The notes: generated by a model from the letters alone, not told the origin. Shown: positions 1-9,387, numbered from the stretch's first letter. The stretch is DNA of 64,000 nucleotides from Planctomycetaceae bacterium (GCA_041398785.1 JAWKUA010000002.1:248001-312000), one strand, 5' to 3'. Numbers and translations: made by a program.

Positions 1-478
1 TCGTCCCCAGAATGCTTTGTCCCAGCGGATGACCGGCAAAGTGAGTCGACATCACGTTGTCGTAAGCCGTGAAGGAAGGCTGGTCGTCGTACATTCCGAT
101 CTCTTCCAGAATAACGTTCTTCTCCATATCGAAGTCATCCTGGCGGAGTGAAGGAGTCATCAGCGCGGCCAGCAGCTCCATTGTGGTTTCCAGATACTCC
201 GGCAGCACCGCGGCGTAGTAGGTTGTGACTTCTTCGCCGGTCGACGCGTTGTACTTCGCACCCACTTCGTCAAAGACGCGGTTCACATCATCGGCCGTGA
301 AGCGGTCGTTTCCCTTGAACGCCATGTGTTCCAGAAAATGGCTGACACCGGATACCGCGGCCGTCTCGTCTCGCGAACCGGTCCGGACGAAAAAGCCCGC
401 CGCGACGCTGTGAACGGCCGGCGTCAGTTCCGCGATGACCTGCAGGCCGTTGGCAAATTTGTGCTGATGGAACTTCAT
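1..478 (-). CDS. M16 family zinc metallopeptidase (C-terminus beyond window)
   Basis: This is the N-terminal 159 codons of an insulinase/processing-peptidase-like zinc protease; the rest lies off the left edge. The zinc site is visible: HFLEH at residues 47-51 (the inverted HxxEH motif) and a Glu pair at 125-126, at the spacing expected for the third ligand. The start is the ATG at 478, giving MKFHQHKFANGL, a normal M16 N-terminus. It lies 87 bp downstream of a second M16 gene on the same strand that lacks the zinc ligands, so the two probably form an active/inactive heterodimer, as known for other bacterial M16B pairs. The family assignment is secure; substrate and location are not visible. 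Confidence 0.93.
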   Translation of the reverse strand, partial: MKFHQHKFANGLQVIAELTPAVHSVAAGFFVRTGSRDETAAVSGVSHFLEHMAFKGNDRFTADDVNRVFDEVGAKYNASTGEEVTTYYAAVLPEYLETTMELLAALMTPSLRQDDFDMEKNVILEEIGMYDDQPSFTAYDNVMSTHFAGHPLGQSILGT

Positions 479-565
479 GAATCATGCTTCTCCTGCGGGA
501 CCGTCGACCAATTCTGCGCCTCGCGCACTTTGCTGACACAGGGAACTGCGACTGATGATGACACG

Positions 566-1828
566 TCACGCCACGGCAGCCGGGGCCTGCACGCACGCGG
601 CATCAAGCGGCTGCGGGCCGATCGTGACAAGGGCCATCGTCGCCGGTGCATAGTCGATCGCAAAGTTTCGAACCTGTTCAGTCGTCAGGTCGTCGATCCG
701 CTGGTGAATTTCGTTCAGCAGCATGACACGGCCAAGATGGAAGGTGTCTCGCGCCAGGGCACCGGAACGAGCCATCGTGGATTCCTGCTGCATAATCAGC
801 GTACTCTTCGCGCGAGCCTTGCAGCGGCGCAGTTCGTCGTCGGACAGACCCTCGTGCAGGCGGCGGATTTCGGCGACGGTGACGTCCAGCGTTTCCTGAG
901 CACGCTCATTTGTGGTGCCGGCGTAGGCAAACACCCGCGCTTCGTCCTTCAGCGTGTTGATCGAAGCGGACACGGCATAGCACAGACCTCGCTTCTCACG
1001 AACTTCCGTGAATAACCGCGAACTCATGCCGCCGCTCAGCACGCTGACGGCCGCCCAGCCTTCGAAGTAGCGGTCGTGAGAATACGGAACCGTCGGCCAC
1101 GCCAGTCCAATGTGGGTCTGAGCCGAATCGTGCGGAATGTGGTAGGGCGACTCATGGATCGTGCCGCGAGTCAGGCTGGCAGCGACGCCGCGTTCCCAGT
1201 CACCAAACGCCGCCTGAACGGCGGTCAGCACTTCCACGGAATTCACGTTTCCCGCGATGCCAAGGATTGCGGAATTCGGGCGAACCAGCAGATCAAAATG
1301 CCGCTGCACGTCGACCAGCGCGATGTTGCTGATATCGTCCAGCGTCCCGTCCGATGCGTTGCTCCACGGCGCCGGATACGCGCACTTCCGCAGGTAACGG
1401 CCAAGCCGCTGCCGGGGCTCATCTTCTTCCGCCTGCAGACCCTGAACGACCAGTTCTCGCGCCGGCGGAAACTGCAGTTCGTCAAGGTGAGGCTGGCGGA
1501 CCATCGAAGCGATCAGAGGAATCGCCTGCAGAATGCGGTCGGCCGTCGTCGCGGCGGAAAACGTGACGTGCAGCGTCCCCGATGACACGCTGCGCTGCAG
1601 CCCGAAGTTGTCCATCGCCGACGACAATTCGCGGGCCGACAATTCGCCGGCTCCGCGAGGAAACATCTCCGCCAGAATCGCGGCGACTCCCGATTTCCCC
1701 GGCGGGTCATACACGCTGCCGGCGGGCACCATCAGCGTCAGAGCGGCCGACTGCACATCGTTCATTTGCTGAACGACAAGTTCCAGCCCGTTCGACAGTT
1801 GGAACGTTTCGATATTGTCGCTGGTCAT
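566..1828 (-). CDS. M16 family peptidase-like protein, zinc ligands lost
   Basis: This 420-aa M16B-type protein has two M16 lobes. Where the neighbour has HFLEH, this one reads AILAE (residues 50-54), so both His and the catalytic Glu are gone and it should not bind zinc. The C-terminal lobe keeps the Arg/Tyr substrate-binding stretch (SSRLFTEVREKRGLCYAV, around residue 290), which in M16 pairs is supplied by the non-catalytic partner. It is transcribed just before the catalytic M16 gene at 478. I infer that the pair works as a heterodimer in which this subunit positions substrate. The start ATG at 1828 is the only good one for the domain. Confidence 0.92.
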   Translation of the reverse strand: MTSDNIETFQLSNGLELVVQQMNDVQSAALTLMVPAGSVYDPPGKSGVAAILAEMFPRGAGELSARELSSAMDNFGLQRSVSSGTLHVTFSAATTADRILQAIPLIASMVRQPHLDELQFPPARELVVQGLQAEEDEPRQRLGRYLRKCAYPAPWSNASDGTLDDISNIALVDVQRHFDLLVRPNSAILGIAGNVNSVEVLTAVQAAFGDWERGVAASLTRGTIHESPYHIPHDSAQTHIGLAWPTVPYSHDRYFEGWAAVSVLSGGMSSRLFTEVREKRGLCYAVSASINTLKDEARVFAYAGTTNERAQETLDVTVAEIRRLHEGLSDDELRRCKARAKSTLIMQQESTMARSGALARDTFHLGRVMLLNEIHQRIDDLTTEQVRNFAIDYAPATMALVTIGPQPLDAACVQAPAAVA

Positions 1829-2060
1829 TGGATATCCGTATCTCGGCGGAAGTTCGCGGCGCGGCAGAGTAGCACGTCCCGCCGCTCAGGCAAGGCGCGG
1901 CACGCAATGCCCGGATTCTGCCGACGGAACGTGCTCGATGCAGCAACGGTCCGCGTTCCCGTTCGCTTCACCGTCCCGGATTCAATTCCGTCAGCCCGAT
2001 GGTCGCACCGGAGACTTGGCGCAGACAGCAACATTCACGATGAATTCCGCGTGGAAGGAA

Positions 2061-3080
2061 TCACTGTCCGGCAGGAAGATTGAAGTCGCCGCCGAGATTT
2101 CGCCAGATCGCGTGAACGTGATTCGCGGAATTCTGAGTGTTGTTGTACTCGATGATAAAGGTGCTGCCCTGAACAACGTAGTGGTGTGGTTCGTTGACTT
2201 CAGAACCACCCCACCAGCCGAAGCGGATGTCGTCCATGCCGGCTTGAGTAATCGCCGCCATCCGCTCTTTGACAACAGCGGCGGGCATGGCTTTGAGGTA
2301 TTCCGCCAGCAGTTCCTTCAGCAGTTGCTGTTGCTCGGGCGTCATGTCGGCGTAACGAACGCCCTTCGCTTCGTCGATGACCGGCTGAGGAACGCCGCCT
2401 CCGCGAATGTCGCCGGGAGCTTCCTTCGAGAGCCAGATCTTCGACTGCTGATCCGCAGGAGCCGCCTTCAGGATCGACCGCGCAATGTTCTCGCGTTCGC
2501 CCAGAACGCGAAGAGCCCGGCCGGGACCGGCGTCAATCAGACCGGGGTTGGCTCCGAAGAATTCCGGAGTACTGCTGACAATCCTGCCTTCCTTCACACT
2601 GTAGTTCAGTGACAGATGGTGGCCTTCAAACCGCCAGCCCCAGACGTCGCTGCCGCCGGGCTTGCCGAAGATTGTGACGAAATACTTGTGAGGATGCCGA
2701 TGCAGACGTCGTTCCGCTTCGTCGCCTCCTTCAAACAGATACAAAACTTCCTCCAGACTGCGGACCTGAAGTGTTTTTTCATATCCGGCAGCGGTCAGCC
2801 CGGATCGGACCAGATCACTGGCCGATTCCAGTGCCGCTCCTTCCAGATCCCACATCCCGATTCCCTTGCGGTCACGAGGAATGAAGTGCCAGTTGATGCG
2901 CTCCGGATCGTCATAGGCATACTCCGCCCGCAGCCGCTGGCTGTAGTCCAGCGATTCCAGAAACCGCTGAGCCGCCTGGGCCATCTGCAGCCCGGGCTGA
3001 GCGTCATCGGCGCAGGTCCGGTTCGCGAGAGCGGTGATCGCTGCGGCAACAAGTGAGACAACGACGGGAAGTCTTTTCAT
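2061..3080 (-). CDS. Secreted DUF3500 domain protein
   Basis: This 339-aa protein has an N-terminal signal peptide (MKRLPVVVSLVAAAITALA, processing near residue 25). The body matches the DUF3500 family as I know it: a WGWRFEGHHLSLN-type block in the middle and a C-terminal block ending NHVHAIWR, both rich in His, Trp and Asn. DUF3500 proteins are exported and their activity is not established. It lies 115 bp downstream of the HIT gene and upstream of the M16 pair on the same strand, so cotranscription with HIT is possible but not shown. No function beyond the domain name is claimed. Confidence 0.85.
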   Translation of the reverse strand: MKRLPVVVSLVAAAITALANRTCADDAQPGLQMAQAAQRFLESLDYSQRLRAEYAYDDPERINWHFIPRDRKGIGMWDLEGAALESASDLVRSGLTAAGYEKTLQVRSLEEVLYLFEGGDEAERRLHRHPHKYFVTIFGKPGGSDVWGWRFEGHHLSLNYSVKEGRIVSSTPEFFGANPGLIDAGPGRALRVLGERENIARSILKAAPADQQSKIWLSKEAPGDIRGGGVPQPVIDEAKGVRYADMTPEQQQLLKELLAEYLKAMPAAVVKERMAAITQAGMDDIRFGWWGGSEVNEPHHYVVQGSTFIIEYNNTQNSANHVHAIWRNLGGDFNLPAGQ

Positions 3081-3195
3081 GGCGGGAAACTTTCGGTGGA
3101 AGCGTGGTGTGACGAATGATGACCGAGTGAAAGAAGTTCCGGATTCAACACCCGGAAGTTCCGTGTGGGATTTGAAGACGAATTCCGGCGTTCCC

Positions 3196-3531
3196 TCACC
3201 CCGGTGGCCAGGTCAGAGGCCGACCGCCCAGAATATGGATGTGCAGATGAAATACAGTCTGGCCGCCGTCGCGACCGGTGTTGATGACCGTCCGGTAGCC
3301 GTCGGTAATCTCCAGTTGCCTGGCAACGCGGGGCACGGTCATCATCAGGTGAGCCGCCAGGTCCCGGTCGCCGTCATCCAGCGAATCCAGCGATTCGAGC
3401 GGTTTCTTTGGAATCAGCAGGACGTGGGTCGGAGCCTGCGGCGAGACATCCCGAAACGCCAGGCACAGCTCATCTTCGTAAACGATGTCCGCGGGGATTT
3501 CGCGATTGATGATCTTCGAGAAAATGGTCAC
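3196..3531 (-). CDS. HIT (histidine triad) family protein, HinT-like
   Basis: This 111-aa protein has normal length and layout for the HINT branch of the HIT superfamily, which are cytosolic purine nucleoside phosphoramidases/AMP-lysine hydrolases. The opening FSKIINREIPADIVYEDE is characteristic, and the histidine triad reads HLHIH at residues 95-99 followed by LGGRPL. The start ATG at 3531 leaves a complete domain. It diverges from the 5-formyl-THF cyclo-ligase gene across 188 bp that should hold both promoters. The family assignment is secure; the physiological substrate is not predictable. Confidence 0.93.
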   Translation of the reverse strand: MTIFSKIINREIPADIVYEDELCLAFRDVSPQAPTHVLLIPKKPLESLDSLDDGDRDLAAHLMMTVPRVARQLEITDGYRTVINTGRDGGQTVFHLHIHILGGRPLTWPPG

Positions 3532-3719
3532 CGAACAGTCCCTCGCGCTCGAAACGGATGGCCTTCCCGGAGATCATCGCCGCCAGACCGGAAAACCGGC
3601 GGTCAGAGTAGCAGGCTGTTCGCAAAACTCCAGCGGAGAGCAGGGCGGGCCGGGTCATCCGCTGTCACTGACACCGTCCGGCGATTGGTTCCGGCGATCC
3701 ATTCGAAAGCCTCACATTC

Positions 3720-4325
3720 ATGACGCAACTTGCCGTCCAGGAACTCAAGAACGAACTGCGCCGGCAGGCGCATGCCAACCGGAACGCTCAGCCGAACAAG
3801 GACGAACTCAGCCGTCGCATCGTCGGAGCGTTCATGGCGCTGCCGGAGTACGCGACGGCTCGGACGGTGATGTTCTACGTCGACGTTCGCAGCGAAGTCC
3901 GCACTCGGCACGACCTGGAACTCGCGCTGCAGTCAGGGAAGAAGATCGTCGTTCCGTGGTGCAACGACGACGGCGAACTGGAACTGTTTCACCTTGTCAG
4001 CATGGACGAACTGGAAATCGGCATGTACTCCATCCTGGAACCGCGAAAGGACCTGCGGCATCTGCCGGAAAAGCAGGTGCCGGTCCAGGAACTGGATCTT
4101 ATCATGGTGCCCGGTGTCGGCTTCGATATCCGCGGCGGCCGGATGGGACACGGCAAGGGCTACTACGACAAGCTGCTCGAACACGCGCGACCCGATACGC
4201 CGCTGATCGCACTGGCGTTTGAATGCCAGATGTTCGAAGAAATCCCGGTCGCCGGCCATGACGTCTTCATGGATAAGATTGTCACCGAAGAACGCGTCTA
4301 TTCCTGCCGGGGCCGAAAGGGCTGA
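3720..4325 (+). CDS. 5-formyltetrahydrofolate cyclo-ligase
   Basis: This 201-aa cytosolic enzyme converts 5-formyl-THF to 5,10-methenyl-THF with ATP, recycling an inhibitory folate form. The family signature is clear: VPGVGFD at 130-136 followed by the glycine-rich nucleotide/folate loop GGRMGHGKGYYD at 139-150. The length is typical (about 180-205 aa). It is the first gene of a three-gene set: Ftr begins 18 nt after its stop, then a BFD-like protein overlaps Ftr. Placing a folate enzyme beside a methanopterin enzyme suggests a shared role in balancing C1 units. Confidence 0.94.
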   Translation: MTQLAVQELKNELRRQAHANRNAQPNKDELSRRIVGAFMALPEYATARTVMFYVDVRSEVRTRHDLELALQSGKKIVVPWCNDDGELELFHLVSMDELEIGMYSILEPRKDLRHLPEKQVPVQELDLIMVPGVGFDIRGGRMGHGKGYYDKLLEHARPDTPLIALAFECQMFEEIPVAGHDVFMDKIVTEERVYSCRGRKG

Positions 4326-4343
4326 ACGGAAACGGCTGATTCC

Positions 4344-5291
4344 ATGCCCGTCGAAATCGAAGACACGTACGCGGAAGCCTTTCGCAGTCTTTTTTCCGAG
4401 TTCCTGATCACGGCTCGCGATCGGAAGTGGCTGGATCATGCGATCAGCGCCGCAACGGGGCACGCATCGTCGACAATCATGTGCGACTGCGAAGCCGGCC
4501 TGGATCGGTACGTCGGTCCCGGCGGTGACGAAAGCGTTCCGACTCCGGATGGTCGGCCGGGAGCGATCTGCCAGCTTCACGTACCGCGGTTCTGGAAGCA
4601 TCGCGAATCCGCTCTTGAAAAGGCACTGCTGGCCCGTGTCAGCCAGAACGTTCTGACCTGCCCGACGACGCGATGCTTTGCTCCGAATGCTGCCGCGGAC
4701 GATGCGAATTCGTTTCGGCTTGGCCGCAAGCTGGCGTATTTCGGCGACGGATTCGAAGAAACTCAGCAGCGATTCGGCCGCGAAATGTGGGTGGTGCCGA
4801 CGATGGGCGGTGACTTCTGCATCGATCGTCGCTTCCCGTTTTTCGACGGCGTGATGGGCGGCAATCTGTGGTTTGTCGCGGACAGCGAAGGCGCCTCTCT
4901 GCTGGCCGCGGAGAAAGCCGTCGAAGCGTGCCAAGCAGTTCCGGGAGTGATCACGCCGTTTCCTGGCGGTGTCGCCGCCAGTGGTTCAAAGGCCGGCAGC
5001 CGCTACAGTTTTCTGTTCGCCAGTACGAACGATCCGTTCTGTCCCACGCTGGCCGGACGAAATGGCGTCACGACGCAACTGCCCTCCCATGCAAAAAGCG
5101 TTATGGAGCTGATTGTCAACGGACGCGATCTGAAGACAGTGTCAGAAGCGACTCAGGCAGCCATTACCGCAGCGTCGGACGTTGACGGGCTGCTGAAAAT
5201 CACAGCCGGAAACTACGGCGGTCGACTTGGCAAAAGCTGGGTCTGGCTGCTGCCCGATCTGCATCGCGACGAGTCCGGATCGTCTCCATGA
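4344..5291 (+). CDS. ftr: Formylmethanofuran--tetrahydromethanopterin N-formyltransferase (Ftr/FhcD)
   Basis: This 315-aa enzyme transfers a formyl group between methanofuran and tetrahydromethanopterin. In methylotrophs and planctomycetes it forms part of the formyltransferase/hydrolase complex for formaldehyde oxidation. Visible family marks are EAFRSLFSEFLITA near the N-terminus, a TTRCFAP-type block, FGDGFEE, FFDGVMGGN, and the C-terminal ITAGNYGGRLGK block. The length fits known Ftr (about 300 aa). The gene is 18 nt downstream of the cyclo-ligase and ends in an ATGA overlap with the next gene, so translational coupling is likely. The other H4MPT-pathway genes (fhcABC, mch, fae) are not in this window. 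Confidence 0.93.
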   Translation: MPVEIEDTYAEAFRSLFSEFLITARDRKWLDHAISAATGHASSTIMCDCEAGLDRYVGPGGDESVPTPDGRPGAICQLHVPRFWKHRESALEKALLARVSQNVLTCPTTRCFAPNAAADDANSFRLGRKLAYFGDGFEETQQRFGREMWVVPTMGGDFCIDRRFPFFDGVMGGNLWFVADSEGASLLAAEKAVEACQAVPGVITPFPGGVAASGSKAGSRYSFLFASTNDPFCPTLAGRNGVTTQLPSHAKSVMELIVNGRDLKTVSEATQAAITAASDVDGLLKITAGNYGGRLGKSWVWLLPDLHRDESGSSP

Positions 5292-5590
5292 AGCCTGACG
5301 ACAAGCTGTGCTATTGCTTTCACATCACCCAGCGCAAGGTGATGAACTTTGCCCGAATTCACCAACCGCGGGTTCCCAGTCAGCTAAGTGAATGCGGCGG
5401 CGCCGGTACCGGCTGCGGATGGTGTGTGCCATTTTTGAAACGATGCTTCGATGCAGCGAGGGCAGAGCAGGGTGACGTCGACATCGATCTGACGCCGGAC
5501 CAGTATGCTCAAATGCGAGCCGACTACGTGCGTCGCGGTCAGGGCAGTCCGCCCCCCGGCGCGACTCCGCTTCCGTCAGATTCAGAATGA
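5288..5590 (+). CDS. BFD-like [2Fe-2S]-binding protein
   Basis: This 100-aa protein contains a bacterioferritin-associated-ferredoxin-like fold. CYC at residues 8-10 and CGWC at 43-46 supply four cysteines in the BFD arrangement, with a further Cys at 36. The region after residue 60 is polar, proline-rich and probably disordered. Its ATG overlaps the ftr stop by 4 bp, indicating coupled translation. BFD proteins pass electrons or assist iron release; in this context a role in redox or assembly of the C1 enzymes is an inference from position only. Confidence 0.85.
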   Translation: MKPDDKLCYCFHITQRKVMNFARIHQPRVPSQLSECGGAGTGCGWCVPFLKRCFDAARAEQGDVDIDLTPDQYAQMRADYVRRGQGSPPPGATPLPSDSE

Positions 5591-5761
5591 TCTGCGCTTC
5601 GAAAGCGGACGATTGAATCGGTTCGGCGTGCCGTTTTCGGACACTTGGTGAAAATCGGCTGAAGGTCGATTTCATTTCGCGCGCGGGAAAGTTTCAATGT
5701 CATCGTTCGCGGGCCGATTCTGCCAGTCAGTTCGACACCCTTTCGCGCAAGGAGCAGTCAC

Positions 5762-7516
5762 GTGGCACGAACCAGACGTCGATGCGCTGTTCGCAGCGAA
5801 TTCCTGGAAACGCGACTCTATCTGTCGCGAGCCGGCCTGATCGGCGCGGATCGCGGTCCCAAAGTCGATGCCGGCGACAGCGGGCGACAGGATCAGGCGG
5901 TGGAAATCGTCGACCAGGACACCGATGCGGTCGATCAGGGTCGCGACACCGCAACCGCTGACACAGACCAGGCGGCGGAAGAAGTCGTGGTCGTCGACCC
6001 GGTTGTCGATCAGCCGACCGGTGAAGAACCTGCGCTGGACAGCGATCGGTTACGCGACGCCGAAGTCATTCTGCAGCGGCCTCAACAAACCGAACCGACC
6101 GGTCCGACACGAGACAGCGATCCGGCCGGCGACGCGGACGTCGGCCCGCGCGAACAGAACGTGCAGGACGGAACGGACGAAAGCGCTGAGGAAGTGGTTG
6201 TCGTCGTCAACGAACGTCGTCCTGCCGAACCCACCGTTGTGCAGGAAACGACGACGCCCGACACACGTGACGGCAGGAATCCCGCACGAGCGGTGCTTGA
6301 TGAGGAGCTGTCCGTCGACGCCCCGAACACTGGCACAGCCGACGACAGTACAAATGCCACCGACACGCCTGTCACTGACGTCCGGCCGAACGATCGACAG
6401 GAGCCGCATGTCTCTGTCGTCGACATCACGGACAGTGTTCCGACAGACCGAACGGATCCGACAATTGCGCCGCCGCTGCCGCCAGGGACCACGGTTGCTC
6501 CCACAGTGATTGCGGACCCGGCGGAGATTGACGACTGGACGGAGCCAACGACGAATCCTCGCGAGGAAACACCTGTCGTGACGGTGCGGGAAACGGACCA
6601 CATGGACACCCGCGACGAAACAGCGGACCCGGAAGTGCTGCCGCCGGACACGACGGACGAAGCTTCCAATGCCACCCCGACCGACACGCTCAACGATGAC
6701 GACGCTTCCGAGAACTCAGATTCGGAACCTGCGGTGGAAACGGACGAACCGGCCGCAGCAACCGAGGGCGAAGCGGACGATGACTCTCAGGAATCGACGC
6801 CTCTGCCGATCGCACAGCCGGAAGTGGGCGAGCACAACACCGTCCTCGCCGATTCGCCGCGAGCTCAATGGCGGCCGGAATTGACGGCCTACGGCCCAAC
6901 GTGGCATCCGGCAACGGACCGGCCTTCGCTGGATCTGACGCTCCGGATGTCGCAGCAGACGTTTTCCATCTCGTCGCCACAATTCATCGCGGAAGCGGAA
7001 GACGCGAATGTCGCCGTGTCGGACGCTGCGATGCTGGGAATCCTGCTGCTGGTTTTGAATCGCGCCCGGCGGCGATCGGTATCCGACAACGTGATCGCGT
7101 CGTCTGCTCCCTTCGAACCGTATGGTGATGGCGTGTCGACGACGCGCCGGCGCCGGCACCGTTTCGGCGGCAACAGCCGACTGCCGCTGCCTCGCAACGC
7201 CTTTCGGACGCTGACGGACGCCGTCGCATCGACGATACACGGTGAGCAGACAGCGCACCGTGAGGCCATCCCGTACGACGCCGTCTTTGCCGACGGAGCA
7301 ACGATGGCGCTGTTGTACCGGAAGGACTTTGAAGCTCCGCGCGAACTGCAGGGATCAGGCTCGCTGGCAACATTCGTCGGCAGCATCCTTGCGGGCAGTG
7401 GATACGCGCTGCAGAGACTTGTTCAGCGCGTACGCATGTCGCGAGGCTTTCGACGCCGCCGCAGGACACCTCTGCGCCGCCCGGCAAAGCCACGGTACAG
7501 CGGTCCCACAATCTAA
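5762..7516 (+). CDS. Acidic low-complexity surface protein with LEPR-XLL-like N-terminus
   Basis: This 584-aa protein starts at a GTG (5762). The N-terminus is Arg-rich and then reads FLETRLYLSRAG (about residues 18-30), close to the LEPR-XLL motif that opens many planctomycete surface proteins. Residues 30-380 are extremely rich in Asp, Thr, Glu and Pro and look disordered, like a wall- or surface-spanning stalk. Near residues 415-440 is one hydrophobic segment (MLGILLLVLN) followed by Arg, and the C-terminus is strongly basic. I cannot name a function. The dense GC-rich coding leaves long shadow ORFs on the opposite strand. The codon pattern and motif support this strand. Confidence 0.75.
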   Translation: MARTRRRCAVRSEFLETRLYLSRAGLIGADRGPKVDAGDSGRQDQAVEIVDQDTDAVDQGRDTATADTDQAAEEVVVVDPVVDQPTGEEPALDSDRLRDAEVILQRPQQTEPTGPTRDSDPAGDADVGPREQNVQDGTDESAEEVVVVVNERRPAEPTVVQETTTPDTRDGRNPARAVLDEELSVDAPNTGTADDSTNATDTPVTDVRPNDRQEPHVSVVDITDSVPTDRTDPTIAPPLPPGTTVAPTVIADPAEIDDWTEPTTNPREETPVVTVRETDHMDTRDETADPEVLPPDTTDEASNATPTDTLNDDDASENSDSEPAVETDEPAAATEGEADDDSQESTPLPIAQPEVGEHNTVLADSPRAQWRPELTAYGPTWHPATDRPSLDLTLRMSQQTFSISSPQFIAEAEDANVAVSDAAMLGILLLVLNRARRRSVSDNVIASSAPFEPYGDGVSTTRRRRHRFGGNSRLPLPRNAFRTLTDAVASTIHGEQTAHREAIPYDAVFADGATMALLYRKDFEAPRELQGSGSLATFVGSILAGSGYALQRLVQRVRMSRGFRRRRRTPLRRPAKPRYSGPTI

Positions 7517-7570
7517 CGAGCGGGCAGAGAGCGTATTTGGTACGACCGGCGCACGCTCGCGCCTTCGGCA

Positions 7571-9211
7571 TCATTGCCGCGGAAGACTATCCTCCGCGTC
7601 AGTTGACGGCGGCTGGCCCAACGCGGCGCCGTCCAGCATTTCCAGATGACGAATAGCGTGCCGGCAGTTCCTGTCCAGCCGCAGGGCCGCGTTGAAATCT
7701 CTGCGAGCGTTCTCGGCGTCGTTCCGAGCGGCAAAGGCGGCTCCGCGATTGCTCAGTACGTCGGCCGATTCTCCCTGCAGCGTCATCGCCCGCGAGAAGG
7801 CGTCGATGGCTTGCTGAAAGTTCTTCAACCGAAATCGTGCGGCCCCCAGGTCGTTCCACAGCTCTGCGGAATCACCGTTCAGCAGGATCGCTCGCTGCAG
7901 AAGATCCGCCGCGGTCTGCGATTGACCGCTTTGCAGATTGGCGACGGCGATTGCGTGAATCAGCCGCGAACGCTGGTGCCGCAGCGACGTCGTGTCGGGC
8001 AGCAGACCCTCCGCCAGAATTTTCTGCGTCAGATCCGGCGTTGCGCTGACAATGTCAGAATCGGACAGCGTACGAACACTCCTGCTGACGTCGACCAGCC
8101 GCTGCTTTGTCCGATGGCGGTCGATTCCGGCAGTCACCAGCAATGCCATCGCGGTCAGCAACAGGATACCGGCCAGGCTTCGATGCCGCCGACACTGTCT
8201 TTTCAATCGTGAAATCGCCGGTTCCCCGGCGTGTTCCAGCGCGCGGCCGTGCAGCCAGCAGTTCAGATCGTCGACGACTTCCGCAGCCGAGGAATAACCG
8301 GCTGCGTTCTCGTCCGCCGCCGAGAGGCAACTCGCCACGATTTCCCGCAGCGAACCATCCACAGCCGCGGCACACTTCACGCGCTGCACGGCGCCTTGCC
8401 GCGTCGGCAGTGCCTCACGAGCCGCAGCGATGACCGAGGAACCCGTTTCCACAACGGGATACGGAAGTTCGCCGGTCAGCAATTCGAACAGGACGATCCC
8501 CAGCGAATAAAGATCTCCCGTAACGGCGGGCGACGGAACACTGTCACTTCCCGACGGACGCTGCGGACCTGTTCCGGACAATCGCAATAGTTGCGGCGCC
8601 GACATGTACGAAAGCGTTCCACCGGCGAAGGTCGGGTCGTCGGGCAGGTCGCCAGCCACGCTGAAGTCCGCCAGAACCGCGTTGCCGACATCGTCGATCA
8701 GAATGTTTTCCGGCTTCACATCACGGTGGTACACGCCCCGTGAGTGCGCATGCGTCAGCGCTTCTGCAACGTCGCGAACAATGCGGACGGCAAACTGTTC
8801 GAAGCTGTCACCGCTCGGCAGTCGGCTCAGACATGCCGAAGCATCCGCCCCTGTTGATTTCTGCGCAATTTGAACGACCGAACTCATCGCCGTGCGCGTC
8901 GATAGCCCGGACCGTGGCACGCCATGGATCGCGTTCAGCACTTCGGAAACGGACAATCCCGGCACGTGCTTTAGCACAATGACGCCGCCTCGATCGGATG
9001 CGAAGTAGTCAAGCGACCTGACGATGTGAGGATGAGACAGCCGGTTCAGCAATCGGTATTCCCGCGACGCGACTGTGTCCGCTGCGATCTTTAGCGCGAC
9101 CTTCCCGTGCGAAGGCAGATGTTCCGCCAGCACAACGGTCCCGCTGCTGCCTCTGCCGAGCGAACGCAGGACGCGATACTCACCAACAATTTCGCCTTCA
9201 GGCACTAACAT
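7571..9211 (-). CDS. Membrane Ser/Thr protein kinase with C-terminal TPRs
   Basis: This 546-aa Hanks-type kinase has a glycine loop GRGSSG (19-24), Lys41 in VALKI, a catalytic HRDVKPEN at 162-169 and a conserved TGDLYSLGIVLFELLTG helix. The usual DFG is DFS (182-184) and no canonical APE follows, so activity may be modified. A single TM helix lies at about 346-363, followed by TPR-like repeats over about 420-530 on the far side of the membrane. The topology therefore resembles a planctomycete sensor kinase with an extracytoplasmic TPR region. The upstream neighbour on the same strand, 176 bp away, is a cadherin-like membrane protein and a plausible partner. Confidence 0.92.
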   Translation of the reverse strand: MLVPEGEIVGEYRVLRSLGRGSSGTVVLAEHLPSHGKVALKIAADTVASREYRLLNRLSHPHIVRSLDYFASDRGGVIVLKHVPGLSVSEVLNAIHGVPRSGLSTRTAMSSVVQIAQKSTGADASACLSRLPSGDSFEQFAVRIVRDVAEALTHAHSRGVYHRDVKPENILIDDVGNAVLADFSVAGDLPDDPTFAGGTLSYMSAPQLLRLSGTGPQRPSGSDSVPSPAVTGDLYSLGIVLFELLTGELPYPVVETGSSVIAAAREALPTRQGAVQRVKCAAAVDGSLREIVASCLSAADENAAGYSSAAEVVDDLNCWLHGRALEHAGEPAISRLKRQCRRHRSLAGILLLTAMALLVTAGIDRHRTKQRLVDVSRSVRTLSDSDIVSATPDLTQKILAEGLLPDTTSLRHQRSRLIHAIAVANLQSGQSQTAADLLQRAILLNGDSAELWNDLGAARFRLKNFQQAIDAFSRAMTLQGESADVLSNRGAAFAARNDAENARRDFNAALRLDRNCRHAIRHLEMLDGAALGQPPSTDAEDSLPRQ

Positions 9212-9387
9212 GGCTGAATTCAGAATGTTCTGCAGGCCGGACCGGGCAACACGTCATTCTTGCGTTCGCGGAACGCTGGTGTCGACCGCGCGGCTTCGGA
9301 ATCCGCCTGCTACGGCTGTTGTGAATGCTCGCGAATCCGCGTCTCACGGCGGTTCATTCGGTGAAACGCGGACGAACCACAGGCGCG

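Noticed and set aside
6082..6693. 203-aa Ser/Val/Gly-rich minus-strand ORF inside the LEPR-like gene
   Set aside because: The reverse of an Asp/Thr codon tract gives Val/Ser/Gly repeats; no motif supports it.
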